The notes under the pieces were generated by a model. The model was not told the origin of the DNA, made no database searches, and saw only the letters and a list, made by a program, of their open reading frames with translations. From contig CAVPJW010000004.1 of assembly GCA_963705525.1 (NCBI GenBank), forward strand, positions 620,001 through 684,000: DNA of 64,000 nt. The letters are read 5' to 3'. Positions 1 to 7,852 of this stretch are shown piece after piece (position 1 is the first letter of the stretch; each line of letters opens with the position of its first letter). Both the position numbers and the translations under genes were made by a program. The DNA comes from CAVPJW01 sp963705525. Lineage in GTDB: Bacteria > Acidobacteriota > Vicinamibacteria > Vicinamibacterales > CAVPJW01.

Positions 1-37
1 CCACGAGCAGAGCTGATGTGAAACCGCGGTCTGTGCC

Positions 38-1531
38 ATGGATCTCATTCTGTTCAACCCTCCGCGGTATCGGAGCGGCCGCCACCATAAGTTCAACAAT
101 GCTCTATTGTGGCTGGCCTCGTATCTCCGCAAGCGGAGCCTCGACGTGCGAATCGTTCCGCTCAACCACGAAGGATTTGCCGAGACGGTCCGCGAAGAAA
201 TCGCCCTCCACAAGCCCCGGTTCGCGGCGATCTCGTGCAAATGGTGGGATACGCTTTACTCGTCGAGCCACATCGCCTCCCTCATCAAGCAGTCCGACCC
301 CGACATCACAACCATATCCGGCGGGCCGACCGCCACGTTCTTTGCGAAGGAGCTCGTCGACGGCGGGTATTTCGATATCGTCGTCAGGGGCGACGGCGAA
401 GAGCCGCTGCATCGCCTCCTGACGGACCAGGCTCCGGTGAACTGTGTCTTTCGCAATCAGGGGACGCTGCAGCCGATGCGCTCCCAGTACGTCCAGACCG
501 AGGAGGATCTGCAGCGGATTACGCTCGTCGACGACCTGGAGGAGGTGCTCTCGGACACGAGCGTTGTGAGCAGCTATATCTGGACCGGGAAGGGCTGCAC
601 CGAAATGTGCGTGTATTGTTCCGCAAATGCGTGGAACAACATGGAAAGCTTTGGCCGCGCTCGGTTCATTTACCGGCCCCTCCCCGTCATCGAACAGGAA
701 ATCGAGATTCTCAGCAAGTACCCTGGATCGAGCCGAATCATCTTCGATTTCGACCCGCACCGCGGGCCCGTGCAGGAGAAGTACTACGTCGAGCTGTTCT
801 CGCGACTCCCGCGAAAGAAATACAATTGCTACTTTTACAGCTGGTCGCTTCCGAGCCAGAAGCTCGTAGACACGCTGGCGGAGACATTCAATTTTGTGGA
901 GCTCTGCATCGACGTGCAGACATGTTCGGAGCGTCTCAGGCGTCTTCTGGGAGATCAGCGCTTTCTCAAGGCGTTTTTTTCCGACGAGGCGCTGGAGGAT
1001 GTGCTGAACCATTGCCACCAATACGACAACTTCATGATTGACCTGAGCACGCTGATGGGCTTGCCGTTTGAACAGCCGGCGGATGTCACACAGATCAAGG
1101 TGTTTTCCGATCACTTCTATGACAAGTTCGAAGAACTCCGCTATCCCTACGTCTCGCCGATGAACGTGGAGCCGGGATCCCTCCTCATGCGGCACCCCGA
1201 CCGCTATGACATGGTCCTCCTCCGTCAAACCTTCTCCGACTTCATGCGTTACACGAAGCGCAGTTTCGAAAACAACATCAACTGCTATCAGCCCGAGGAC
1301 TACTCGGACGGCGTCTTCCACCCGCTGGGGTCGGTGCCCAAGGACGACTACGAGAACGGCGACATGTTTCGCGTGTACGAAACGTGGAAAGAAGTGCAGG
1401 CCAACGTGGACCGTCGATCCAATGAACGCACTTTGACCAGAGCCCGGGCATACATGCGGTTCGGACTGATCAAGGCGGGCATCCGCGGCGGCATCGATCG
1501 ACCGACCTTCGGCGACGGGGAAGCCGAGTAA
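38..1531 (+). CDS. B12-binding-type radical SAM protein
   Basis: The 497-residue protein has an N-terminal Rossmann-like segment (about residues 1-140), of the kind that precedes the radical SAM core in B12-binding radical SAM enzymes. A radical SAM core follows, with the 4Fe-4S motif C-T-E-M-C-V-Y-C at residues 187-194 (CX3CX2C). I do not see a clear DxHxxG cobalamin motif; the nearest match is N-H-E-G around residue 46. Binding of B12 is therefore uncertain. Such enzymes methylate or rearrange unactivated carbons, but the substrate cannot be told from the sequence. The next gene starts 11 bases downstream on the same strand, so the two are probably co-transcribed. The ATG at 38 gives the conserved hydrophobic first strand (D-L-I-L-F-N-P-P). 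The upstream gene is outside the window. Confidence 0.85.
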   Translation: MDLILFNPPRYRSGRHHKFNNALLWLASYLRKRSLDVRIVPLNHEGFAETVREEIALHKPRFAAISCKWWDTLYSSSHIASLIKQSDPDITTISGGPTATFFAKELVDGGYFDIVVRGDGEEPLHRLLTDQAPVNCVFRNQGTLQPMRSQYVQTEEDLQRITLVDDLEEVLSDTSVVSSYIWTGKGCTEMCVYCSANAWNNMESFGRARFIYRPLPVIEQEIEILSKYPGSSRIIFDFDPHRGPVQEKYYVELFSRLPRKKYNCYFYSWSLPSQKLVDTLAETFNFVELCIDVQTCSERLRRLLGDQRFLKAFFSDEALEDVLNHCHQYDNFMIDLSTLMGLPFEQPADVTQIKVFSDHFYDKFEELRYPYVSPMNVEPGSLLMRHPDRYDMVLLRQTFSDFMRYTKRSFENNINCYQPEDYSDGVFHPLGSVPKDDYENGDMFRVYETWKEVQANVDRRSNERTLTRARAYMRFGLIKAGIRGGIDRPTFGDGEAE

Positions 1532-1542
1532 CGACCAGCATC

Positions 1543-3462
1543 GTGAACCGCTCGCAGGACCGATTGCGCCGCGCCGTTCTCGCCGCCGTCATGGCGTGCA
1601 GTGTCGCGTTCGCGCTGAAGCTCGTTCCGGTCGGAGTGCTCACAGGTGGACACCCGATTGCCACGCTCGACTATGCCCTGCATTTCGCGAGAGCTGCTGC
1701 AGTCAGCAGCTTCGTCGCGCGCTGTGGAGCGGTCCACGGCTACGATCCGCATTTCATGGCCGGCTACCCCACGGGCACCGTCTTCGACGTCAACAACAAG
1801 GGAATCGAGCTCTTTGTGGCGGCCCTTCACGGAGTCGGCGTCGCCGTCCCTACCGCATTCAACCTGTTCGTGTTCATCGCCGTCGTGCTGCCGCCGGTGG
1901 TGATGTGGGCGGCGGCGCGGATCTTTGGCTTGTCACCCTGGGAACAGGTGGTCGTGGCGGGGTCGGTGCTGGCCTTGTGGATCCTGGACCGTGAAGTCTC
2001 GAAGACCTGGCGGATTGGCGTGATCGCGTTCGGAACCGAGATGTACTGTCTTCCGTTCTCGCTCGCCTGCCTGTACCGCTATTTCGGATCACGTGCACCA
2101 AAGTGGTCTCTCGCGTTCCTGGGTTGCAGCGTCGTGCTGTCGATTCTGCACCCGCTCTCGTTTCTGAGTTTCTACGGTCCGCTGATCGTCTGGCTCCTCT
2201 GGCGCAATATCCGTGAACGTGCGGTTTGGATAGCGTTCACGATTTTCAGCATCGTCGTACTGGCGACCAACTGGTTCTGGATCGTCCCGGTCGTACAGCA
2301 GATCGGTCTCAAAATAGAATCAGGACGGCACTGGATTGGAGACCTGAAAGCTCTCGTCAGGGATGTGTCCGCGGTCCGCTCATCGGGTCTCAGGCTTCTC
2401 GTTGTCGTCTTGGGAATCGCGGGCCTCGCGACCTGGTCCCGGAGCGGTCTGAAGGATCGTGTGCCTTTCCTTGTCGTTCCAGTCGCGGCGCTGACACTTT
2501 TGGGTTATGTGGCCGGTGAACTCCCCTTCTTCGATGAGATGGAGCTCTACCGCAACAACCTGGTCGCGGCCTTCCTGCTGACGCTGCCGGCAGCGGCGTT
2601 TCTCTGTTCGATCGTCTTCACGGGACCTCACGCACGCGTCCGTGTCGTGGTCGCCCTCGCAGTTGTCATCTTCGTTATGGGACTGCACTTCACGGCGCGG
2701 AACCCGTTCGAAGTCATCGCCGGCGTTCGAGACGACGTGCCGTCGTATTCCCTCGAACCTCTCGGGCCAGACGAGATGGCGACGCTTCACTGGCTCAAGG
2801 GGAATGCGTCACCACACCAGCGCGTGATGATCGAGTTTTGGCCACTCGGGGCTCTCACTCCGTGGTACACGGGGCTCGAGGTCATTGGCGGCCCGTACCA
2901 ATTGGTATGGTTGCAGCACAACTTTGCGAACTACGCCGCCTTGAAATACGGCGGTGAGGGACTTCGCAACGTTGAGAGGATGTTCGGTCGAAATGTGGAA
3001 GACTTCTCGCCAGAGGAGCTAGACAGATACCTGGACGCCTTCAATGTCGGTACCGTGGTCGCCTACACCCAGGAATCCAAGCACACGTTCGGCCGCACCG
3101 AGTGGCTGGAGCGCGTCACCGACATCGGCGACTTTACAATCTATCGAAACACGCATGACTCAAGGGCCGTCTTCGCCGGCATGGCGACCGTCGACGCGGT
3201 CGAAGGCGGTCTCGACGTCAGCAACGCGTCCTCAGGTCCGCTGACGCTGAAGTACCATTGGGCCCCCTACCTGGCGGCCTATCCGCCGCAGGAGCTGGTG
3301 CCTCGTCGCGTGCTCGATGATCCCGTGCCGTTTATCCATCTTCCCAGCAACCGCTATCCGAGGTTCGTCATCGCTCAGCGCGGTTGCGACTCAATGATTC
3401 ACGCCACATCGGCCGCGACGCTCGACTCTTCTCTTCCCGGCTCGGGCAGCGCACTCAAGTAG
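1543..3462 (+). CDS. Large polytopic membrane protein, GT-C/YfhO-like
   Basis: The 639-residue protein has about ten hydrophobic segments over residues 10-400, then a soluble C-terminal domain. A conserved-looking loop (Y-D-P-H-F-M-A-G-Y-P-T-G) follows the first membrane helix. It resembles the short luminal motifs of GT-C-fold glycosyltransferases and of uncharacterised 6-pyruvoyl-tetrahydropterin-synthase-related membrane proteins. By analogy it may act on a lipid-linked sugar at the outer face of the inner membrane, but no catalytic residue can be named with certainty. The start is a GTG 11 bases after the radical SAM gene. Its 3' end overlaps the convergent sulfurylase gene by 64 bases (3399-3462). 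Function is unassigned beyond being a membrane protein. Confidence 0.75.
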   Translation: MNRSQDRLRRAVLAAVMACSVAFALKLVPVGVLTGGHPIATLDYALHFARAAAVSSFVARCGAVHGYDPHFMAGYPTGTVFDVNNKGIELFVAALHGVGVAVPTAFNLFVFIAVVLPPVVMWAAARIFGLSPWEQVVVAGSVLALWILDREVSKTWRIGVIAFGTEMYCLPFSLACLYRYFGSRAPKWSLAFLGCSVVLSILHPLSFLSFYGPLIVWLLWRNIRERAVWIAFTIFSIVVLATNWFWIVPVVQQIGLKIESGRHWIGDLKALVRDVSAVRSSGLRLLVVVLGIAGLATWSRSGLKDRVPFLVVPVAALTLLGYVAGELPFFDEMELYRNNLVAAFLLTLPAAAFLCSIVFTGPHARVRVVVALAVVIFVMGLHFTARNPFEVIAGVRDDVPSYSLEPLGPDEMATLHWLKGNASPHQRVMIEFWPLGALTPWYTGLEVIGGPYQLVWLQHNFANYAALKYGGEGLRNVERMFGRNVEDFSPEELDRYLDAFNVGTVVAYTQESKHTFGRTEWLERVTDIGDFTIYRNTHDSRAVFAGMATVDAVEGGLDVSNASSGPLTLKYHWAPYLAAYPPQELVPRRVLDDPVPFIHLPSNRYPRFVIAQRGCDSMIHATSAATLDSSLPGSGSALK

Positions 3463-5168
3463 CCTTCCCGCCGAAGATGGTCGATGATCTGCTGCGCCGA
3501 CTGCTCGGGCATCGATTCCCCCGTGTCAATGACAATCGACGCATCTGTCGGTACCTCGAACGGATCTGAAATCCCCGTAAAGTGCGGCAGGGTGCCGGCG
3601 CGCGCTTTCGCGTAGAGGCCTTTTCGATCGCGTTGCTCGCAGACTTCGAGCGACGTCGAAACATAAACCAAGATGAACCCGCCATACGGTTCGATCTGCT
3701 GGCGTACTTCCTTGCGAATCGCGTCGTAGGGCGCAATCGGCGCACAGATGGCGATTCCATGATGTTTCGTGATTTCCGAAGCGACGTACCCGATCCGGCG
3801 GATGTTGATGTCGCGATGCTCCTTCGAAAATCCGAGTTCCGACGAGAGGTGTTTTCTGACAATGTCCCCGTCGAGGAGGGTCACAGGACGACCGCCAGCC
3901 TCGAGCAGCTTCACGAGCAGCGCGTTGGCAATCGTGGACTTGCCTGAACCGGAGAGACCGGTGAAAAACACCGTGAAGCCCTGCTTCACTCGAGGTGGAT
4001 GAGTATTGCGCAGCTCCTTGACGACCTCGGGAAACGTAAACCATTGCGGAATGTCCGAGCCATCCGCCAGTCGGCGCCGGAGCTCGGTTCCCGAGATGCT
4101 CAGCACGCGCGACCCCTGCGGCATGGCATCGTCTGGATAGTACCGATCTTCATCGGCGACGTACACCATGTCGCGGAACGGAACCATTTCGACGCCAAGT
4201 TCCTCCTGATGCTGACTGAGCAACGCCTGCGCGTCGTACGGCCCGTAGAACGCGACGCCTTTCGAGTCCTTCCCCGGTCCGGCATGATCGCGGCCGACAA
4301 TCAGGTGAGTGCACCCATGATTCTTGCGAATGATTGCGTGCCACACAGCCTCCCGTGGGCCCCCCATCCGCATCGCCAATGGAAGGAGTGACAGCCGGGC
4401 GGAATCCTTCGGATAGGTCTTCAGGATCGCCTGATAGCAGCGCACGCGTGTGTAGTGATCCACGTCCCCGGGCTTGGTCATACCGACGACGGGATGGATC
4501 AGAAGATTGGCACCCAATTCCGCGGCCGCCCTGAGCGTGAGCTCCTGATGTGCGCGGTGCATCGGATTGCGGGTTTGGAACGCCACTACACGAGACCATC
4601 CCGCCCGGGAAAACGTCTTCCGCACCTGGGACGGAGTGAGCCTCAGCTCTCGATAGTCATAGTGTACCGGCTTCTGCAGGCCCCGGACACGACCGCCGAC
4701 GAGCACTGCTGGAGGTTTCTTCAGGAGCGAAGCGACACCGGGATGTTCCACGTTCGTCGTCCCATACACGGCTTGCGCCTCCGCCAGAAGATCCGGCTGC
4801 CACACTTCCTCCACTTCGAGCGCCGCCAGCATGACGCCCTCCGGGTCGCGCAGGGCCACGCGCCCGCCTGGCTTGAGCTTCTCGGCAAACTCGGCCGCCA
4901 CGTCGAGCGTGATCGGGATCGGCCAGAGCGTGCCATCCTTCAGCCGCATCCGCTCACACACCGACTCGTAGTCGGCGCGCCGCATGAACCCGGTGAGCGG
5001 CGAAAAACCTCCCGTCAACAGCAGTTCGAGGTCGCAGAGTTGTCGAGGGGTCAAATCCCACGATGGCCAGGATCTCGAGGCCGCGTGGAGCTCCATCGCG
5101 GCGTCTCGGTCGACGATCAAGTCGATCATCGTACCGCCATGAGGGCCGATCAGATTCTCAGCGGGCAC
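3399..5168 (-). CDS. sat: Bifunctional ATP sulfurylase / APS kinase
   Basis: The 589-residue fusion makes PAPS from sulfate in two steps: sulfate + ATP gives APS, and APS + ATP gives PAPS. Residues 1-400 are ATP sulfurylase, with an N-terminal G-P-H-G-G-T block and the nucleotide-binding Q-T-R-N-P-M-H-R-A-H motif. Residues 400-589 are APS kinase, with P-loop G-L-S-G-S-G-K-S-T near residue 403 and the D-G-D-I-V-R-K signature. The frame stays open upstream to 5516, but that part lies inside the permease gene. A GTG at 5168 preceded by AAAGGAG with a 7-base gap starts the protein just before the conserved N-terminal block, so I use it. It is the last gene of the 9916-to-3399 operon. No reductive-branch gene (PAPS or sulfite reductase) is visible nearby, which suggests PAPS may serve sulfation, though this is not proved. 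Confidence 0.95.
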   Translation of the reverse strand: MPAENLIGPHGGTMIDLIVDRDAAMELHAASRSWPSWDLTPRQLCDLELLLTGGFSPLTGFMRRADYESVCERMRLKDGTLWPIPITLDVAAEFAEKLKPGGRVALRDPEGVMLAALEVEEVWQPDLLAEAQAVYGTTNVEHPGVASLLKKPPAVLVGGRVRGLQKPVHYDYRELRLTPSQVRKTFSRAGWSRVVAFQTRNPMHRAHQELTLRAAAELGANLLIHPVVGMTKPGDVDHYTRVRCYQAILKTYPKDSARLSLLPLAMRMGGPREAVWHAIIRKNHGCTHLIVGRDHAGPGKDSKGVAFYGPYDAQALLSQHQEELGVEMVPFRDMVYVADEDRYYPDDAMPQGSRVLSISGTELRRRLADGSDIPQWFTFPEVVKELRNTHPPRVKQGFTVFFTGLSGSGKSTIANALLVKLLEAGGRPVTLLDGDIVRKHLSSELGFSKEHRDINIRRIGYVASEITKHHGIAICAPIAPYDAIRKEVRQQIEPYGGFILVYVSTSLEVCEQRDRKGLYAKARAGTLPHFTGISDPFEVPTDASIVIDTGESMPEQSAQQIIDHLRREGYLSALPEPGREESSVAADVA

Positions 5169-5175
5169 GGGACTA

Positions 5176-5182
5176 CTCCTTT
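5176..5182 (-). promoter_or_regulatory. Ribosome binding site fixing the GTG start of sat
   Basis: AAAGGAG on the minus strand ends 7 bases before the GTG at 5168. No competing site of this quality precedes the internal ATG at 5129. The GTG start also keeps the conserved P-H-G-G N-terminal block of the sulfurylase. Confidence 0.75.
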
Positions 5183-5191
5183 GAAGGGGCT

Positions 5192-7006
5192 CTAGGGCCC
5201 GAACGGAAAGAAAAGAGGCGCGAGCAAGATCGTGATGGTCATCGCGAGCAGGTCGAGCGGTACGCCGATTCGCACGAAGTCCGAGAATCGGTATCCACCC
5301 GGTCCGTACACCATCAGATGGGTCTGATAGCCCAGCGGTGTCGCGAATCCGGCCGACGCCGCGATCGCGACACTGACCGCGAACGGCATGAAGTTCACGC
5401 CGAGCCCCGAGGCGGCCGCGCGTGCAATCGGGAAAGCAAGCGCCGCTGCCGCATTGTTGGTGACGATCTCGGTGAAGACAAGCGTCAGCGCGTACACCCC
5501 CGCGAGGACCGCCCACGGCCCGACGGGATGAAGCACCGAGATCATCTCCGACGCCAGAAAGGGCGCGAAGCCGGTGCGTTCCATTGCCTGACCGATCACG
5601 AGTGATCCGGAGATGGCGACCAGGAGTGAAAGATCGACACTCTTCCGGGCACGCTCTGCCGAGAGGCAGCCCGTGATTCCCATCAGGGCCACGCCGATGA
5701 GGACGCCATTGAAAACGCTGACTCGTGTGTAGTTCTCGGCGGCGACGACGGCGATCATCCCGATCATGATCGCCAGCGCGACACCGGCGCGACGATGCCT
5801 GGCCGGCTGTGAATCGGCGACGGGAGAGAGCAGCAGAAAATCGCGATTGTTCCTGTGCCGATCGAGAAACCGCGGAGCGGCCTGCAGGAGAAGCGTATCG
5901 CCGGTTTTCAGCACGATGTCACCGATCTTGGAAGCGATTCGTTCGCCGTTCCGGTACACTGCGATGACCGCCGCGTCGTACCGATTTCGAAATCGTCCTT
6001 CGCGAACGCTCTTTCCAGTCATCGGCGACGTGTCGCTTAGCACCGCCTCGACCAGACAACGGTCGTGTTGCGACGCCGTAAGCTTGGAGACCTGATCGGT
6101 TGCGGGAATGAGTCCGCGAAAGCGCTGGAGGTCGACGACGGATTCGACGACACCCACGAACATGAGTCGATCGCGGCCCCGCAGAACGTGATCGGGCCCT
6201 ACTGCGACGAGTGATTCCGTGTCGCGTTCGACTGCCGAGAGGTACATGCCCGGAAGATTGCGAAGGCCAGCGCCCTCAATCGTCTGGCCATCGATGACAC
6301 TGCCGGGCTCCACCAGCATTTCGACGGTGTACTGGCGGGGATCTGCGACCTGCGAGCGAAAGCCCTGGCGGGTCGGAAGGAGCAACCGCGATGTGGCCAG
6401 GACATAGAGAACGCCGGCGATCGCGACGGGTAGACCGACGGCGCCGATCGTGAACATGCCCATGATCGGCATGCTCGGATCCGTCTTTCGCGCCTGCACC
6501 ATCAGGGCATGTACGACCAGGTTGGTGCTCGTGCCGATCAACGTGCAAAGGCCGCCGAGGATAGCGGCATAACTCAAGGGGATGAAGAGCTTCGACGGGC
6601 TCAGTCCGGTCTTCTTGCACCATTCGCGGATGACGGGTATGAACATCGCCACGACGGGAGTATTGTTCAGAAACGCGCTCACCGCGACGACCGGCACCAT
6701 GAGCCGCACCTGCGCATCGAACAGTGACCGCGGTCGTCCCAGCCAGCGTTCTATGATCAGCCCGATGCCCCCCGTTTCAGCCAGCCCGGCCGCGATCACG
6801 AACAGCGCCCCGACCGTCAGGACTCCTTCGTTGCCGAACGCCGCGGCGAGATCTCGCGGAGAAGGAAAGCGGTCGGAGACCGTGCTCAGGCTCACCAGGA
6901 CGAGCGCGCCTCCCATCAGAATGACATCGGGACCGGCGAGATTGCGCGCCAGGGCATTGAAGACCAGCCCAACGACGATGAGGGCCACCCAGGCTTCCCA
7001 GCTCAT
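5192..7006 (-). CDS. SLC13-family permease with two TrkA-C domains
   Basis: The 604-residue integral membrane protein has two hydrophobic halves, about residues 1-205 and 400-604. They flank a soluble insert carrying two TrkA-C/RCK-C-like domains (about residues 215-300 and 305-390). The first half carries the S-A-F-L-N-N-T-P-V-V motif typical of the SLC13/DASS ion-transporter superfamily, and the second carries the matching T-N-N-A-A-A repeat. Proteins with this arrangement include sulfate:sodium symporters of algae and bacteria. Its place directly upstream of ATP sulfurylase/APS kinase makes sulfate the likely substrate (inference). It overlaps the PHP gene upstream by 4 bases (ATGA) and ends 24 bases before the sat start, so translation is probably coupled. 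Confidence 0.9.
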   Translation of the reverse strand: MSWEAWVALIVVGLVFNALARNLAGPDVILMGGALVLVSLSTVSDRFPSPRDLAAAFGNEGVLTVGALFVIAAGLAETGGIGLIIERWLGRPRSLFDAQVRLMVPVVAVSAFLNNTPVVAMFIPVIREWCKKTGLSPSKLFIPLSYAAILGGLCTLIGTSTNLVVHALMVQARKTDPSMPIMGMFTIGAVGLPVAIAGVLYVLATSRLLLPTRQGFRSQVADPRQYTVEMLVEPGSVIDGQTIEGAGLRNLPGMYLSAVERDTESLVAVGPDHVLRGRDRLMFVGVVESVVDLQRFRGLIPATDQVSKLTASQHDRCLVEAVLSDTSPMTGKSVREGRFRNRYDAAVIAVYRNGERIASKIGDIVLKTGDTLLLQAAPRFLDRHRNNRDFLLLSPVADSQPARHRRAGVALAIMIGMIAVVAAENYTRVSVFNGVLIGVALMGITGCLSAERARKSVDLSLLVAISGSLVIGQAMERTGFAPFLASEMISVLHPVGPWAVLAGVYALTLVFTEIVTNNAAAALAFPIARAAASGLGVNFMPFAVSVAIAASAGFATPLGYQTHLMVYGPGGYRFSDFVRIGVPLDLLAMTITILLAPLFFPFGP

Positions 7007-7851
7007 CGTCCGTCGAGACGTGTTCGCTGGCGAGCCCGATGCATCAATGCGTCGAATTCGTTTGCGGGAAGGGAAATCGATCCGAACATTTCTGCGTGAC
7101 GTGTGCCCTCGCCGTGGTAATCGGAGCCGCCCGTCACCGCGAGACCGTAGGTGCGGGCCATCGCAAGATATCGATCGGTGACGGCGCGAGAGTGGTCGCT
7201 GTGATATGCCTCGATCGCGGTCAGACCGGCATCTACCAGGCTGGGAATGAGCTCATCTCGATTGAGCGTCCCAGGGTGTGCCAGCGCGGCGATGCCGCCC
7301 GCCGCATCGATAATGCGGATGACCTCCGGGGGCGAGGCGCCCTGGCGGGGAACATAGGCAGGCCCGTCGTCGGCGAGGTACTTGTCGAAGGCTTCTTGAA
7401 CGTTCTGCACATGGCCGGCCTGCACGAGCGCGCGCGCAACCACGGGTCGGGCAATCGCCTTTCCCGAATTCACTCCACCCTGAGCGGCCAGGAGCGCGTC
7501 GATGTCGATGGGCGCGCCAAGCTGACTGAGCTTCTGAGACATAAGGCAGGCTCGTCGCAAACGATCGGCACGGCTCTCCGTTAGAAAATCCCCGAGCTCA
7601 CGCGACTCGCAATCGAGAAAGTAGCCCAACATGTGGACGTCCTTCCCGTTGTGCACCGCCGTGATCTCGATGCCGGCGACGAACGTGAGCCCCGCGGCGC
7701 TGGCGAGTCGCATCGCGGCCGGCACCGACGCCACGGTGTCATGATCGGTGACGCTGAAGGTGCCAATGCCCATCGTCTGAACACGGTGCACGAGTTCTTC
7801 GACGGTGTGCCGTCCGTCCGACGCCGTCGTATGCATGTGGAGATCGATCAT
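7003..7851 (-). CDS. PHP-domain phosphatase, probable 3',5'-nucleoside bisphosphate (pAp) phosphatase
   Basis: The 282-residue single-domain PHP protein opens with the metal-binding block D-L-H-M-H-T-T-A-S-D-G. It also has V-T-D-H-D-T (residues about 35-40), G-I-E-I-T-A, A-H-P-G and a C-terminal G-G-S-D-Y-H-G. This is the full trinuclear metal-site pattern of the YciV/RNase AM-like family. Characterised members remove the 3' phosphate of 3',5'-nucleoside bisphosphates such as pAp, the by-product of PAPS-dependent sulfotransfer. Its place in an operon with a sulfate permease and PAPS synthase supports that role. RNA 5'-trimming activity, known for some relatives, remains possible. It starts 1 base after the upstream stop and overlaps the permease by 4 bases. 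Confidence 0.9.
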   Translation of the reverse strand: MIDLHMHTTASDGRHTVEELVHRVQTMGIGTFSVTDHDTVASVPAAMRLASAAGLTFVAGIEITAVHNGKDVHMLGYFLDCESRELGDFLTESRADRLRRACLMSQKLSQLGAPIDIDALLAAQGGVNSGKAIARPVVARALVQAGHVQNVQEAFDKYLADDGPAYVPRQGASPPEVIRIIDAAGGIAALAHPGTLNRDELIPSLVDAGLTAIEAYHSDHSRAVTDRYLAMARTYGLAVTGGSDYHGEGTRHAEMFGSISLPANEFDALMHRARQRTRLDGR

Positions 7852-7852
7852 G

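Noticed and set aside
5169..5516. N-terminal extension of the ATP sulfurylase to 5516
   Set aside because: The extension lies inside the permease gene, has no recognisable domain, and a strong ribosome site precedes the GTG at 5168.
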